Assembly (NCBI GenBank): GCA_016198805.1
Contig: JACQHU010000156.1
Location: 1-6,554, forward strand
Length of the DNA: 6,554 bases
Direction of reading: 5' to 3'
Source of the DNA: Armatimonadota bacterium
Lineage (GTDB): Bacteria; Sysuimicrobiota; Sysuimicrobiia; Sysuimicrobiales; Humicultoraceae
The number at the start of each line of letters is the position of its first letter. Positions within the stretch are counted from its first letter, which is position 1. The position numbers and the translations under genes are program-made. The notes under the pieces were generated by a model. It worked only from the letters and a program-made list of their open reading frames with translations. It did not search any database and was not told the origin of the DNA. Of this stretch, positions 6,173-6,554 are shown piece after piece.

Positions 6173-6554
6173 GTGGACGCGGTCACGGTGTCCGACCTGT
6201 GGAAGACGTTCGACGGTGTGGTGGCCGTCCAGGCCGTCGCGTTCACCATCGGCGCCGAGGAGTTCTTCACGCTGCTGGGCCCCAGCGGCTGCGGCAAGAC
6301 CACGACGCTTCGGTGCGTCGCCGGGCTGGAAGTCCCCACGCGCGGGCAGATCGCCATCGGCGGGCGGGTGGTCAGCGCGCCCGACGACGGCGTCTTCGTC
6401 CCGCCGGAGCAGCGACGGCTGGGCATGGTGTTTCAGGACTACGCCGTCTGGCCGCACATGACCGTGTTCGAGAACATCGCCTACCCGCTGAAGGTCGCTG
6501 GGGAGTCCCGGGCCGCCATCGCGGCCCGCGTGAAAGAGGTCGTCGACCTGGTCG
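6173..6554 (+). CDS. ABC importer ATPase, FbpC type (3' end off the window)
   Basis: The first 127 residues of the ATP-hydrolysing subunit that powers the importer from the cytoplasmic face. It opens VDAVTVSDLWKTFDGVVAV, with an A-loop aromatic at about 13. The Walker A motif GPSGCGKTT is at 36-44. RCVAGLEVPTRGQIAIGG follows, and then the Q-loop VFQDYAVWPHMTVFENIAYPL with Gln 88. PPEQRRLGMVFQ just before the Q-loop is usual for the MalK/FbpC/PotA-like importer ATPases, many of which carry a C-terminal regulatory domain. The signature motif (LSGGQ), Walker B and any regulatory domain lie beyond the right edge. The GTG start follows the permease TAG by one base and is preceded by AGGTGG, so the three genes form one operon. 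The substrate follows that of the binding protein and stays uncertain. Confidence 0.95.
   Translation, partial: MDAVTVSDLWKTFDGVVAVQAVAFTIGAEEFFTLLGPSGCGKTTTLRCVAGLEVPTRGQIAIGGRVVSAPDDGVFVPPEQRRLGMVFQDYAVWPHMTVFENIAYPLKVAGESRAAIAARVKEVVDLV

Noticed and set aside
5307..6461. A 384-codon plus-strand frame crossing the permease/ATPase boundary
   Set aside because: It is out of frame with both conserved genes, is Arg/Ala/Gly-rich and shows no domain; it is a shadow of the high-GC codon pattern.

Overview
The window is very GC-rich bacterial DNA, with frequent GTG starts and short or negative gaps between genes. Nothing in it is decisive for taxonomy. The isocitrate/isopropylmalate-type dehydrogenase remnant and the iron-type transporter look to me like those of uncultured soil or sediment lineages (Rokubacteria, NC10 or deep Terrabacteria style). 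That impression is from memory and is tentative.

Layout. Two divergent gene blocks face away from an intergenic region at about 3341-3498. The left block is on the minus strand. Reading away from the divergence it holds: a four-helix membrane protein of unknown function (2843-3340); an internally deleted, frame-disrupted dehydrogenase pseudogene (2544-2868); a 119-base gap; a small exported protein of unknown function (1795-2424); and a large DUF2207 membrane protein (1798 down to the left edge, missing only its extreme C-terminus). The last two overlap by GTGA and look translationally coupled. The right block is on the plus strand and is an ABC importer operon of the ferric-iron (FbpABC/AfuABC) architecture. 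It encodes a periplasmic solute-binding protein (3499-4503), a fused two-domain permease (4504-6171) and an ATPase (6173 to the right edge, about 127 residues visible), with gaps of 0 and 1 base.

How the genes work together. The plus-strand genes supply all three parts of one importer: binding protein, membrane channel and ATPase. The family fits ferric iron, but related systems carry 2-aminoethylphosphonate or other organic anions, so the substrate is open. The exported protein and the DUF2207 protein probably act together at or outside the membrane, but their function is unknown. The dehydrogenase is no longer an enzyme: about 42 N-terminal residues and about 55 C-terminal residues survive, in different frames, and the catalytic core is gone.

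I saw no tRNA, rRNA, CRISPR array, insertion sequence or convincing T-tailed terminator. No stretch longer than 300 bases lacks a gene. I found no clear evidence of an undescribed multi-gene system. The most informative oddities are the dehydrogenase deletion and the coupled exported-protein/DUF2207 pair.
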